This document shows positions 19,523-36,135 of a stretch of DNA of 64,000 bases, piece after piece. The translations under genes and the position numbers were made by a program. Numbering within the stretch: the stretch's first letter is position 1; each line of letters begins with the position of its first letter. The DNA is taken from NCBI GenBank assembly GCA_022824305.1, contig JAJEAD010000097.1, positions 149,675-213,674 of the forward strand, read 5' to 3'. Below the pieces are notes generated by a model. That model made no database searches. It was not told where the DNA came from and saw nothing but the letters and a program-made list of their open reading frames with translations. Origin of the DNA: Gammaproteobacteria bacterium. GTDB taxonomy: Bacteria > Pseudomonadota > Gammaproteobacteria > HK1.

Positions 19523-20359
19523 CCAGATCCGGTGGCGACCTCAAGCTCCAGGCGGATCCTCCTGACCGGCGCGAGCTCCGGCATCGGGCTCGACGCCGCC
19601 CTGCGGCTGGTCGGCAGGGGACACCGGGTCTGGGGCACTTCCCGGGACCCCGCACGCCTCCCGCGCGTCTCCGGGTTCCACCCCGTCGCCCTGGATCTCG
19701 GGTCCCCGCAATCCATCGAGAGTGCGGTGGCGGCCGCGCGCGAGTCGGCGGGCGCTTTCGACGTCCTCGTCAACAACGCGGGCAGCGGGCGCTTCGGTCC
19801 GCTCGAGCACATGGACGACGCCCACGTCAGGGACCAGTTCCAGGTGCTGGTCTTCGGGCCCCTGCAGGTGCTTCGCCTGCTCCTGCCCGATCTGTGCGAG
19901 ACCCGGGGGAAGATCATCAACGTGAGCTCCCTCGCCACCCAGTATCCGATTCCCTACATGGGTCCCTACAGCGCCGCCAAGGCGGCGCTGAGCACCCTGT
20001 CGTGGACCCTGCAGATGGAGCTTGGCGACAGGGGCGTCCAGGTCGTGGACCTGCAGCCGGGCGACATCCTCACCGGCTTCAACGAGCGGCTGCCGAAGAC
20101 TGCCCCGGAGGAGGCCGGCGCCTATCGCGAGAGCCAGCAGAGCGCTTTCGCAGTCTATGACGCCAACCAGCGCCGGGCCTGCGGACCCGAGCGCGTGGGA
20201 GAGTCGATCGTCCGGCTGGTGGAGTCCGAGCGGCCTCTCCCCCCTCGAGTGACGGTGGGCAGCCGCTTCCAGGCCGGTGTGGCGCCGCTGCTCGCGCGCC
20301 TCGTTCCGACCCGGATGCTGCGGTGGGGACTGCGGCGCTACTACCGGCTCGAAGGGTAG
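19517..20359 (+). CDS. Short-chain dehydrogenase (3-ketosphinganine-reductase-like candidate)
   Basis: A classical SDR of up to 280 residues. It has ILLTGASSGIGLDAAL at the cofactor site and a Thr-Ser-Arg after the second strand (WGTSRDPARL), which favours NADPH. The NNAG motif is VLVNNAGSGRFG, the catalytic Ser is in INVSSLATQYP, and the Tyr-Lys pair is in PYSAAKAALS. It continues about 70 residues past the core, as lipid-type SDRs often do. The start is GTG 19517 or GTG 19532; the first lies inside a repeat. It is directly upstream of and collinear with the polyketide synthase, so it could reduce the amino ketone expected from the alpha-oxoamine synthase. That link is inference. Confidence 0.83.
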   Translation: MAPDPVATSSSRRILLTGASSGIGLDAALRLVGRGHRVWGTSRDPARLPRVSGFHPVALDLGSPQSIESAVAAARESAGAFDVLVNNAGSGRFGPLEHMDDAHVRDQFQVLVFGPLQVLRLLLPDLCETRGKIINVSSLATQYPIPYMGPYSAAKAALSTLSWTLQMELGDRGVQVVDLQPGDILTGFNERLPKTAPEEAGAYRESQQSAFAVYDANQRRACGPERVGESIVRLVESERPLPPRVTVGSRFQAGVAPLLARLVPTRMLRWGLRRYYRLEG

Positions 20360-20528
20360 GCGTCCAGGATGCGTGCGAGAGGGGAAGCCCGGTTCCGGAT
20401 GTGCGAGAATGGCGCTTCGGATCAAGTGGTTGGGGCGCCCGTCAGAGCGACCCGGTCCGGATCGGGATGGGGTCCGGAGTTCCTCTGTCCGTTTGCGGCG
20501 AAGCCAAGCCCGCAGAGCCCATTATCCC

Positions 20529-20534
20529 TATAAA
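20529..20534 (+). promoter_or_regulatory. Possible -10 box upstream of the polyketide synthase
   Basis: TATAAA in an otherwise GC-rich 266-bp gap, about 90 bp before the chosen start codon. No matching -35 box is visible, so an activator may be needed or the call may be wrong. Confidence 0.3.
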
Positions 20535-20625
20535 CTGCACTGCGGGGATGCAATGCACAGACTGGTTGAATCCTGATACAGGGAAGTGCGGGCGATCCGG
20601 TCGCGGGAACAGGAGTCTTAAGGGC

Positions 20626-29663
<9,038 letters not shown>

Positions 29664-29684
29664 TTCCGCGAGGGGCGCGGGCGC

Positions 29685-30470
29685 ATGCTCCGTCCGTCCG
29701 GCGCCCATTGCCTGGCGAGACTGTACCTGCGTGCGGTGCTGCCCGCCCTCTCGACCTACGTCACGAGGGACGAATCGGCAAGGAGAGCCGCCGAAGGGCC
29801 GCCCTTCGCGGTGCGCTTCGCAAGTGCCAGCGGAGTCGCGACGACGCTGGCCATCGGTCACGGCGCCGTCCTGATCGATCCGCCGGCGGGCGGATTCGCG
29901 TTGCGTCTGCTCTTTCTCTCCGACCGCGCGCTGGTGCGGGCCTTTCGGCGGCAGGGCCCGCCGCTCGCCCTGCCGTGGGGCGGACTGCATCATCTCGTTC
30001 GGCTCCGCCCGCTCATGGAGCTTCTTGCCGGCATGGAAGGGGTGCTGAACACGCCCGCCGGGGAAGGGGCCCGGGGCGCACGGCGGGAGCTGCGTGTCGC
30101 GCTCCTCCTCGGCGAAGTGCTTCCCGCCGCGGTGGCGGAGCTCGGCGTTCATGATCGGGAGTGCCGGCGCCTGCTGGCGCCCTTCGGAGACTTCGTCGCC
30201 CAGTTGTCGGTGGCGCGGGTCTCGGAGGGCTGGATCCGCAGGCGCGGGGCGCGCATGGAATGGGGCCGGGGCCCTTCTCCAGAAGCTCCGGACGTGCGGA
30301 TCGTGTTCCGGGACGCGGACATCGCGCAGTCGGCGCTGGACGGCCTCCTGGACCGCCTCGCCGCGTCCGCGGCCGGCGAGGTCTCGGTACGCGGCCTGAT
30401 TCCGCTCGCCGATGCGCTCGGGCTCGTCATGGAGCAGGTGTCCGAGCGCCTGGGTCCGGAGCCAACATGA
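29685..30470 (+). CDS. Uncharacterised protein with SCP2-like C-terminal region
   Basis: I do not recognise this 261-residue protein with confidence. It starts 21 bp after the alpha-oxoamine synthase stop, so it is co-transcribed. There is no signal peptide or clear membrane segment. The C-terminal 60 residues (RIVFRDADIAQSALDGLL, then VSVRGLIPLADALGLVM) resemble the end of sterol-carrier-protein-2/lipid-transfer domains, where a G-x-I-P-x-A-D pattern precedes the last helix. The N-terminal half has FAVRFASASGVATTL and a KR-rich, hydrophobic middle. A lipid-handling role for the product of the neighbouring synthases would fit. Confidence that it is a real gene is higher than in the fold call. 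Confidence 0.65.
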   Translation: MLRPSGAHCLARLYLRAVLPALSTYVTRDESARRAAEGPPFAVRFASASGVATTLAIGHGAVLIDPPAGGFALRLLFLSDRALVRAFRRQGPPLALPWGGLHHLVRLRPLMELLAGMEGVLNTPAGEGARGARRELRVALLLGEVLPAAVAELGVHDRECRRLLAPFGDFVAQLSVARVSEGWIRRRGARMEWGRGPSPEAPDVRIVFRDADIAQSALDGLLDRLAASAAGEVSVRGLIPLADALGLVMEQVSERLGPEPT

Positions 30471-30636
30471 GCGCGGGACGCCCGCCGGACCCGGCCGTTC
30501 CGCCCATCGGGCGCTTCGAAGCGGCGGAGTCGGGCGTCACGCCACCCCCGACGTGAATCGCTGAAACAGGGCAGTTAGGATGCGCCGGTGTCGTGGCGAC
30601 CGGCGCGCCGGCCACGCGGGACGGACAGGACACCCG

Positions 30637-31920
30637 TTGCCCTTGCACCTAGCGCATTCCCGGCAGCTCTTCGAGAGGGCCCGGCAGGTCATCCCGGGCG
30701 GCATCTACGGCCACGCTACGCCTGCCCTCGTCGTTCCGGGCGCCTCGCCCTGCTACGCGCACCAGGCCGAGGGAGCGCGCTACTGGGACGTCGACGGCAA
30801 CGAGTTCATCGACCTGATGTGCGCCTACGGCCCCGTGGTGCTCGGATACCGGCATCCCGGCGTGGAAGCGGCGGCGCAGAGGCAGGCGGCGCTCGGCGAC
30901 TGCCTCAACCATCCCGCCGCGGTGATGGTCGAGCTGGCCGAGCGCCTCGTCTCGCTCGTCGACTTCGCAGCGTGGGCGGTGTTCGGCAAGAACGGCTCGG
31001 ACATGACCACATGGTGTATCCAGGTCGCGCGCGAGCACACCCGCCGGAAGAAGATCCTCTGCGTCGAGGGGGCTTACCATGGCGTCGACGCATGGTGCAC
31101 CCCGGGCCACGGGGGGCTCATCGAAGAGGACCGCGCCCATGTGCACCGCTTCCGGTGGAACGACGAGGCGAGCTTCGACGCTGCGGTGACCCGCTACGCC
31201 GATGAGGTTGCGGCAGTGGTGGTGACTCCCTACCACCATCCCCTCTTCGCCCCTTCGGAAATGCCGGCGCCGGGCTATCTCGCCCACATCCAGGCCCGGT
31301 GCGCCCGGCACGGCATCGTGTTCATCCTCGACGATATCAGGGCCGGGTTCCGCCTCCACATGGGCGGCTCCCATCGATACTTCGGCTTCGAGCCCGACAT
31401 GAGCTGCTTCTCCAAGGCGATGGCGAACGGCTACCCGATCGCGGCCGCCGTCGGCAAGCCACACTTGCGGCGTGCATCGGAAAGGGTGTTCCTGACCGGC
31501 AGCTACTGGAACAGCGCAGTTCCGATGGCGGCGGCGCTCGAGACCCTGGCCACCCTGGAGCGCGAGGGCGCTATTGCAGGCATGGAGCGCACGGGACGTG
31601 CGCTCGCTGCCGGGCTGCGCGAGCAGGCGGGGCGCCACGGGCTCGAGGTCGAGGTCTCCGGCCCGCCCGCCTGTCCCTTCCTCACCTTTCGGGATGAACG
31701 CAACCTCTATCGCAACCAGCACTTCGCGGCCGAGTGCGTGCGCCGCGGCGTGTTCCTGCATCCTCACCACAACTGGTTCATCAGTGCCGCGCTCACCGCC
31801 TCGGACGTGGAGCGGATTCTCGACATCGCCGGCGCCGCGTTCGAGTGCGTCGCGCGTGTGCCCCGGTCTGGTTCCGCCGGACCTGCCCCTGGTGTCATGG
31901 GAACGCTCTCGCAGGAATGA
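30637..31920 (+). CDS. Class III aminotransferase (glutamate-1-semialdehyde aminomutase-like)
   Basis: A PLP enzyme of about 427 residues of the class III aminotransferase group. SRQLFERARQVIPGGIYGH and the YWDVDGNEFIDLM start are typical of the GSA-aminomutase subfamily. The PLP Asp is in FILDDIRAGFRLHMGG and the Schiff-base lysine is Lys260 in CFSKAMANGYPIAA. GSA aminomutases usually have DEVMTGFR; DDIRAGFR suggests a relative with another substrate, not HemL itself. I prefer the TTG at 30637 because the in-frame ATG at 30580 lies in a possible promoter. It is collinear with the polyketide cluster and might transaminate or isomerise an amino intermediate; this is inference. Confidence 0.86.
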   Translation: MPLHLAHSRQLFERARQVIPGGIYGHATPALVVPGASPCYAHQAEGARYWDVDGNEFIDLMCAYGPVVLGYRHPGVEAAAQRQAALGDCLNHPAAVMVELAERLVSLVDFAAWAVFGKNGSDMTTWCIQVAREHTRRKKILCVEGAYHGVDAWCTPGHGGLIEEDRAHVHRFRWNDEASFDAAVTRYADEVAAVVVTPYHHPLFAPSEMPAPGYLAHIQARCARHGIVFILDDIRAGFRLHMGGSHRYFGFEPDMSCFSKAMANGYPIAAAVGKPHLRRASERVFLTGSYWNSAVPMAAALETLATLEREGAIAGMERTGRALAAGLREQAGRHGLEVEVSGPPACPFLTFRDERNLYRNQHFAAECVRRGVFLHPHHNWFISAALTASDVERILDIAGAAFECVARVPRSGSAGPAPGVMGTLSQE

Positions 31921-32053
31921 GGGAGTCATAGGCCTCGACGAGGGAGGGTGAACGCCCGGTTCCTGCGCGCCCTGCGGGTGGCATAATCCGGGCCTCTTGG
32001 AAGCTCGCCCGTCGACGACAGGGTCGCGAGCTCAATCCTCCTCCACCGGGACG

Positions 32054-32980
32054 ATGGTCATGGCAAAGACGAAGTACGTGTTCTTCAACGGCGAGATCGT
32101 GCCCCACGACGAGGCGAAGGTTCACGTCAGCACCACCGCCTTCAAGTTCGGGGCGGCGGTGTTCGAAGGCGTTCGGGGATACTGGAACGAGCGCCAGGAG
32201 CAGCTCTACCTCTTCCGCATGCCCGAGCACATGCAGCGTCTCGAGTTTTCTCAGCGGATGATGCGCTTCGACGAGATCATCGATGCGGACTACGTCACCG
32301 GCAAGGCGATCGAGCTGATCCGCGCGAACGAGGTGCGAGAGACCCTGCACATGGTTCCCACCGTTTTCGTCAACGGGAGAGGGGGGCCGGAGACCCGGGG
32401 GCCGGTGGCGCTGTCCATCACCGCGAACCCCGGGTTTACCCGCGGATTCGTGCAGACGGGTTGCAGCGTCCAGGTGAGCTCATGGCAGCGGGTTCCCGAC
32501 AACGCGATGCCGGTGCGGGTCAAGTGCAACGCCAACTACCAGAATGGCCGGCTCGCAGCGGTGCAGGCGCGTTCGGACGGCTACGACACCGCCCTCCTGC
32601 TCAACTCCAGGGGCAAGGTCTCGGAAGGGCCGGGTCAGTGCTTCTTCATGATCCGCGACGGCAAGGCGATCACTCCGGGCACGAACAACGACATCCTCGA
32701 GAGCATTACCCGGGACACCATCCTCACGCTCCTGCCGCGCTATTGCGGGGTGGAGGTGGAGGAACGCGACGTGGACCGCAGCGAGCTCGCGGCCGCCGAC
32801 GAGGCATTCTTCTGCGGCACGGCCTGGGAGGTGACGCCCATCCTCGACATCGATCGGCTGCCGGTCGGCTCAGGCACCATCGGACCCGTCGTCACCCGGC
32901 TCAAGGAAGCGTACTTCCAGGTCACGAAAGGCGAGGTCGACGACTACCCCGAGTGGCGGATGCCGGTCTACGAGACCTGA
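32054..32980 (+). CDS. Branched-chain amino acid aminotransferase family protein (fold IV)
   Basis: A 308-residue fold-type IV PLP aminotransferase of the IlvE group, which interconverts branched-chain amino acids and 2-oxo acids. TTAFKFGAAVFEGVRGYW is the conserved opening, Lys157 in VRVKCNANYQNG binds PLP, and SEGPGQCFFMI with TPGTNNDILESITRD forms the phosphate-binding end. Canonical IlvE has EGSGENIF where this protein reads EGPGQCFF, so specificity may differ. An ATG at 32060 is an equally plausible start. It may simply be housekeeping, or may supply the amino donor or starter for the upstream cluster. Confidence 0.86.
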   Translation: MVMAKTKYVFFNGEIVPHDEAKVHVSTTAFKFGAAVFEGVRGYWNERQEQLYLFRMPEHMQRLEFSQRMMRFDEIIDADYVTGKAIELIRANEVRETLHMVPTVFVNGRGGPETRGPVALSITANPGFTRGFVQTGCSVQVSSWQRVPDNAMPVRVKCNANYQNGRLAAVQARSDGYDTALLLNSRGKVSEGPGQCFFMIRDGKAITPGTNNDILESITRDTILTLLPRYCGVEVEERDVDRSELAAADEAFFCGTAWEVTPILDIDRLPVGSGTIGPVVTRLKEAYFQVTKGEVDDYPEWRMPVYET

Positions 32981-33005
32981 CTTGCGAGCGAAGCGCGCGC
33001 CGGTC

Positions 33006-33878
33006 ATGCCGGCAGTCAGTGTGTGCATGCCCTCCTTTCGCGGGGAGCGCTTCCTGCCGGATTCACTTGGGAGTCTGGCAGAGCAAAGCTGGCAAGACTG
33101 GGAGCTTGTCCTCGTCGAAGACGGTTCCCGTGACGGCACCGAGGCCATGGTTCGTACCTTCGCGGTGCAACACGAGCAACCCGTGACCTACTTGCGCAAT
33201 GAGCGAAACCTCGGCGCACCGGCTGCCCGAGATCGTGCGATAAGGGAGTCGCGTGGCGAGTACGTCGCGATGTTGGACGCCGACGATCGGTGGAGTCCGG
33301 ATCACCTCAGGACCGGAATGGACGTAATCTCGCGAACCGGGGCGGACGTCGCATTTGCGGCGGCAACCAAGTGCGATGCGCACTCAGGCAGGTTGCTTGG
33401 TTACATGTGGCCGACCTCCAAGGAGCTCGAAAGTCTGCCGACTGCGCTCTTCCAGCGATCGTTCCTGATTCCTACCGCGTTGCTCTTCCGGCGTCAGGCG
33501 CTGTTCGACGTGGGCCTGCACGACCACAAAGTTCGCTACTGCAACGATCTGGACTTGTGGTTTCGTATGTTGAGGGCGGGAAAGCGTTTCGAATTCACCG
33601 GCAAGGCCTCCTGCGAGTATCGTCAGCACGATGCCGCAATCACCGCTCGCAAGGTTGCCGAAATGCTCGTGTACCGGGCTTTCGTGTACGAGCGCAACCG
33701 GGACTGGGACGCGGTTCCTCTCCATGTTCGTCGGCGTAGGCGGGGGCTCGCCTGGTTTCGCGCCGGGCTTCACACGCTGCCCCGAGACTCGCACTTGGGT
33801 CTGCGGTACCTGGTGCAGGCTCTGCGCGCCAGAGCTGGCCTCTCTTCGCTCGACTTGTCCCTGGTGTCGTGGGAGTGA
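33006..33878 (+). CDS. Family 2 glycosyltransferase
   Basis: A 290-residue GT-A glycosyltransferase. It begins AVSVCMPSFRGERFLPDSL, has the nucleotide-sugar Asp in LVLVEDGSRDGT and the metal-binding DxD-like MLDADDRWSPDHL. NDLDLWFRML, later in the domain, is the acceptor-side ED/DL element. The ATG at 33006 is preferred over a TTG at 32982. Third-position GC is visibly lower than in flanking genes, suggesting separate acquisition. It is not next to the other polysaccharide genes but lies about 4 kb before the capsule exporter. Donor and acceptor sugars are unknown. Confidence 0.87.
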   Translation: MPAVSVCMPSFRGERFLPDSLGSLAEQSWQDWELVLVEDGSRDGTEAMVRTFAVQHEQPVTYLRNERNLGAPAARDRAIRESRGEYVAMLDADDRWSPDHLRTGMDVISRTGADVAFAAATKCDAHSGRLLGYMWPTSKELESLPTALFQRSFLIPTALLFRRQALFDVGLHDHKVRYCNDLDLWFRMLRAGKRFEFTGKASCEYRQHDAAITARKVAEMLVYRAFVYERNRDWDAVPLHVRRRRRGLAWFRAGLHTLPRDSHLGLRYLVQALRARAGLSSLDLSLVSWE

Positions 33879-33892
33879 AGGGGCGCGAGCCT

Positions 33893-35344
33893 TCAGGCCC
33901 CCGGCCTCGAGCGCAGCCTCCATTCCTCCTCGAACTCCTCGAGCCTCGCCTCCACCCGGGAGAGCAGGTAGTAGCCCGCGTCGTGGTCCTGCAATGCAAG
34001 CTGCAACTGGTAGATGGCGGAGTCGAGCTGTCCGACGAGGTAGTAGTGTTCGGCGAGCGAGAGGCGACTGCGAGTAGATTCGCCTCGTTGTGCGTACGCC
34101 TCCGCCGCCAGTCGATGCAGGCGATGATCCGCCTTGTGCGAGCGCGAGTAGACATCGATGAGCTCGAGCGCTTCGTCGCTGCGCCGGCTCTGCACCAGGG
34201 CCTGCGCGAATGCGGTTACGAGAGCCCGGCTGGCCGGATGCCGTTCGTGGGCTTCTCGGTAGATCTCCATGCTCTCCCGGACCCGGCCCGCCGAGAACGC
34301 GTTCTCCGCCGCGGCTATGCGCAACGAGAGTTCCTCCGGATGGCGTTCGACGAGCGCATCGAACACCTTGCTCGCCTTGTCGTGCTCGCCGGTGCGCGCG
34401 AGCGCCAGGCCCACCCCGTAGGCTGCGGCGGAGACCTCGTTGCGTTCTCCGTTTTCGAGGGAACTCTCGAAGAACTCGAGTGAGGCTCGAGGATCGTCCC
34501 GCGACAGCACCTCCAGCTTCGCCTTTACCAGAAGATAGCGCAGACCGTCTTCGCGACCGACCCGGGGGGATTGCTCCGCCCGGGCCTCGAGGTCTGCGAT
34601 GCGGGAGGTGGTGAGGGGATGGGTGGAGAGATACTCCGGCGGCTTCCGGGCGTAGCGTTGCGACGACTGCAACTTGGCAAGAAAGGCCGGCATCGCTCGC
34701 GGGTCGTAGCCGGCGCGATCCAGGACCTGAAGGCCCACCCGATCGGCCTCCTGCTCGGCTTCTCGACTGAAGTTGAGCGTCGTCTGAACCGCCGAGCCGA
34801 GTGTTGCGGCCGCCGCCGCCTGCCCCAGATCGGAAGACTGCGAGCCGAGCACGACCGCGGCCACGATACCCGCAAGCACGGGGATGTTCGAGCGTGCCTG
34901 TTGCTCGAAGCGCCTGGCGATGTGGCGCTGTGTCACGTGCGCCATCTCGTGTGCGATGACCGAGGCGAGCTCTCCTTCCGACTCGGTCGAGGTGATCAGA
35001 CCGGCGTTGATCCCGATGTAGCCACCCGGTCCGGCGAACGCGTTGACGTCGTCCGCGGCCACCACGAAGAAGTGGAAGGAATGCCCGCGGGTGTCGCTTG
35101 CCGCCGCGAGACGACGGCCCACCGAGCCCACGTACTCCTCGACTTCCGCGTCTTCGACGAGAGTGAGGTGAGCCCGGATCTCCCGCATGAACGCTTCTCC
35201 GAGGCGACGTTCCTCGACCGGAGAAAGGGTCGCCGACGAGGCGTCGCCGAAATCGGGGAGCTCGGTCTGAGCGGGCACCAGGGGCGCAGCCGCCAGCACG
35301 CACACGATCAGCGCGTATCGGAGAGCGAAGAGTCCTGCGCTCAT
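33893..35344 (-). CDS. bepA: Periplasmic M48 metalloprotease with TPR repeats (BepA-like)
   Basis: A 483-residue zinc protease and chaperone of the BepA (YfgC) type, which monitors outer-membrane protein assembly in the periplasm. It has an N-terminal signal peptide (LIVCVLAAAPLVPAQ, cut near AQ). The zinc motif is HEMAHVTQRH, with the third ligand in EAEQEADRVGL. STHPLTTSRIADLEAR follows, a typical M48C feature. The C-terminal half (about 290-480) is built of TPR helices. The length matches E. coli BepA (487). It is convergent with the glycosyltransferase gene, with only 14 bp between the stops. The symbol is by family likeness. Confidence 0.9.
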   Translation of the reverse strand: MSAGLFALRYALIVCVLAAAPLVPAQTELPDFGDASSATLSPVEERRLGEAFMREIRAHLTLVEDAEVEEYVGSVGRRLAAASDTRGHSFHFFVVAADDVNAFAGPGGYIGINAGLITSTESEGELASVIAHEMAHVTQRHIARRFEQQARSNIPVLAGIVAAVVLGSQSSDLGQAAAAATLGSAVQTTLNFSREAEQEADRVGLQVLDRAGYDPRAMPAFLAKLQSSQRYARKPPEYLSTHPLTTSRIADLEARAEQSPRVGREDGLRYLLVKAKLEVLSRDDPRASLEFFESSLENGERNEVSAAAYGVGLALARTGEHDKASKVFDALVERHPEELSLRIAAAENAFSAGRVRESMEIYREAHERHPASRALVTAFAQALVQSRRSDEALELIDVYSRSHKADHRLHRLAAEAYAQRGESTRSRLSLAEHYYLVGQLDSAIYQLQLALQDHDAGYYLLSRVEARLEEFEEEWRLRSRPGA

Positions 35345-35360
35345 TCTCTACGTTCGCACT

Positions 35361-35789
35361 TCAGGCCGGGACCAGCTTCAGCCCTTCGATTCGGCGGAAA
35401 CCCTCGTCGAACGTGGCGATGAACTCCGTTTCATGCCGGCGCGCCGCTGCGACGATTGCGGCATCGGTGAAGCTCAGCGGAACCGTGGCGCCGGTGCGGA
35501 ATACATGCAGTGCATGCTGGAACAACTCCGAGCAGGGCAGGAAATCCACCTCCTGCGCGTTCAGCAACGTGTCCGCCGCATCCAGGGCAATCGCATGTTC
35601 GCACCTTGCGAGCAACAGGGTCACCACTTCGAGGAACACGTACTCGAGCAGCAGCAGGCGTCCGTACGCCCCTCCGATGAGGTCCGGCATGAGGCGGGCA
35701 GCGGCCTCATGATGCACGTCCCTTCGGTTGTGGAACGCGATGAGGAAGCTCGAGTCGAGGACGATCACCGGCCTACGCTGAATCGCCAT
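35361..35789 (-). CDS. PIN-domain ribonuclease toxin (VapC-like)
   Basis: A 142-residue PIN-domain protein, predicted to cleave RNA as the toxin of a type II toxin-antitoxin pair. The acidic active-site residues are in VIVLDSSFLIAFH (first Asp), YVFLEVVTLL (Glu), SFTDAAIVAAA (Asp) and FIATFDEGF (Asp), the normal PIN set. The start overlaps the end of the upstream ribbon-helix-helix antitoxin gene by 17 bp, so the two are translationally coupled. It is followed 16 bp later by the bepA start region. Cellular target is unknown. Confidence 0.88.
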   Translation of the reverse strand: MAIQRRPVIVLDSSFLIAFHNRRDVHHEAAARLMPDLIGGAYGRLLLLEYVFLEVVTLLLARCEHAIALDAADTLLNAQEVDFLPCSELFQHALHVFRTGATVPLSFTDAAIVAAARRHETEFIATFDEGFRRIEGLKLVPA

Positions 35790-36012
35790 GGACTACGGCA
35801 TCGACGGACTCGCTCAGTCGTTCGTTGCCCGGGGGATAGTCTCGCGGGGTCAGTCGGCTCAGGCTGCCGCGCTTGTCGCCTCCGGCCGGTCGTCCCAGAT
35901 ACGCGCGAATCGCCTCGTTGACTGCCTCCCCGATCGTCTTGCCCTCGAGTGCCGCGCGAGCCTTGAGTGCCCGATAGGCACCGACATCGATGTTGCGAAT
36001 GGTCGTGTTCAT
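35773..36012 (-). CDS. Ribbon-helix-helix antitoxin (VapB-like)
   Basis: A 79-residue protein that should bind its own operator and neutralise the PIN toxin. The N terminus MNTTIRNIDVGAYRALKARA followed by EGKTIGEAVNEAIRAYLG is a ribbon-helix-helix fold. The C-terminal tail is flexible and acidic, as toxin-binding tails are. The ATG at 36012 is preferred over an upstream in-frame ATG at 36030, which falls downstream of the -10 box but lacks family sequence. It is the first gene of the pair and overlaps vapC. Confidence 0.86.
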   Translation of the reverse strand: MNTTIRNIDVGAYRALKARAALEGKTIGEAVNEAIRAYLGRPAGGDKRGSLSRLTPRDYPPGNERLSESVDAVVHGDSA

Positions 36013-36047
36013 GTGTGCAATGTAGTGCAAGTGTGACAGCGCGACAA
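36013..36047 (-). promoter_or_regulatory. Promoter and possible operator of the toxin-antitoxin pair
   Basis: On the minus strand, TTGTCG (36042-36047) and TACATT (36019-36024) are spaced by exactly 17 bp. TTGCAC occurs twice across the -10 region, 11 bp apart, giving a candidate operator for autoregulation by the antitoxin. The -10 is only about 6-12 bp before the ATG, so the mRNA may be nearly leaderless. Confidence 0.6.
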
Positions 36048-36135
36048 TTTGCCGCCTTCCGCCGCTGCATTGGACGGCTGCGGTACCCGTGGCTAGGATC
36101 CTTCCCTACCCGCCACCCGCTTCACTTCATCTGCC

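Noticed and set aside
30468..30557. A 29-codon frame overlapping the stop of the SCP2-like gene
   Set aside because: It is Pro-rich with no recognisable feature; overlap alone is not enough.
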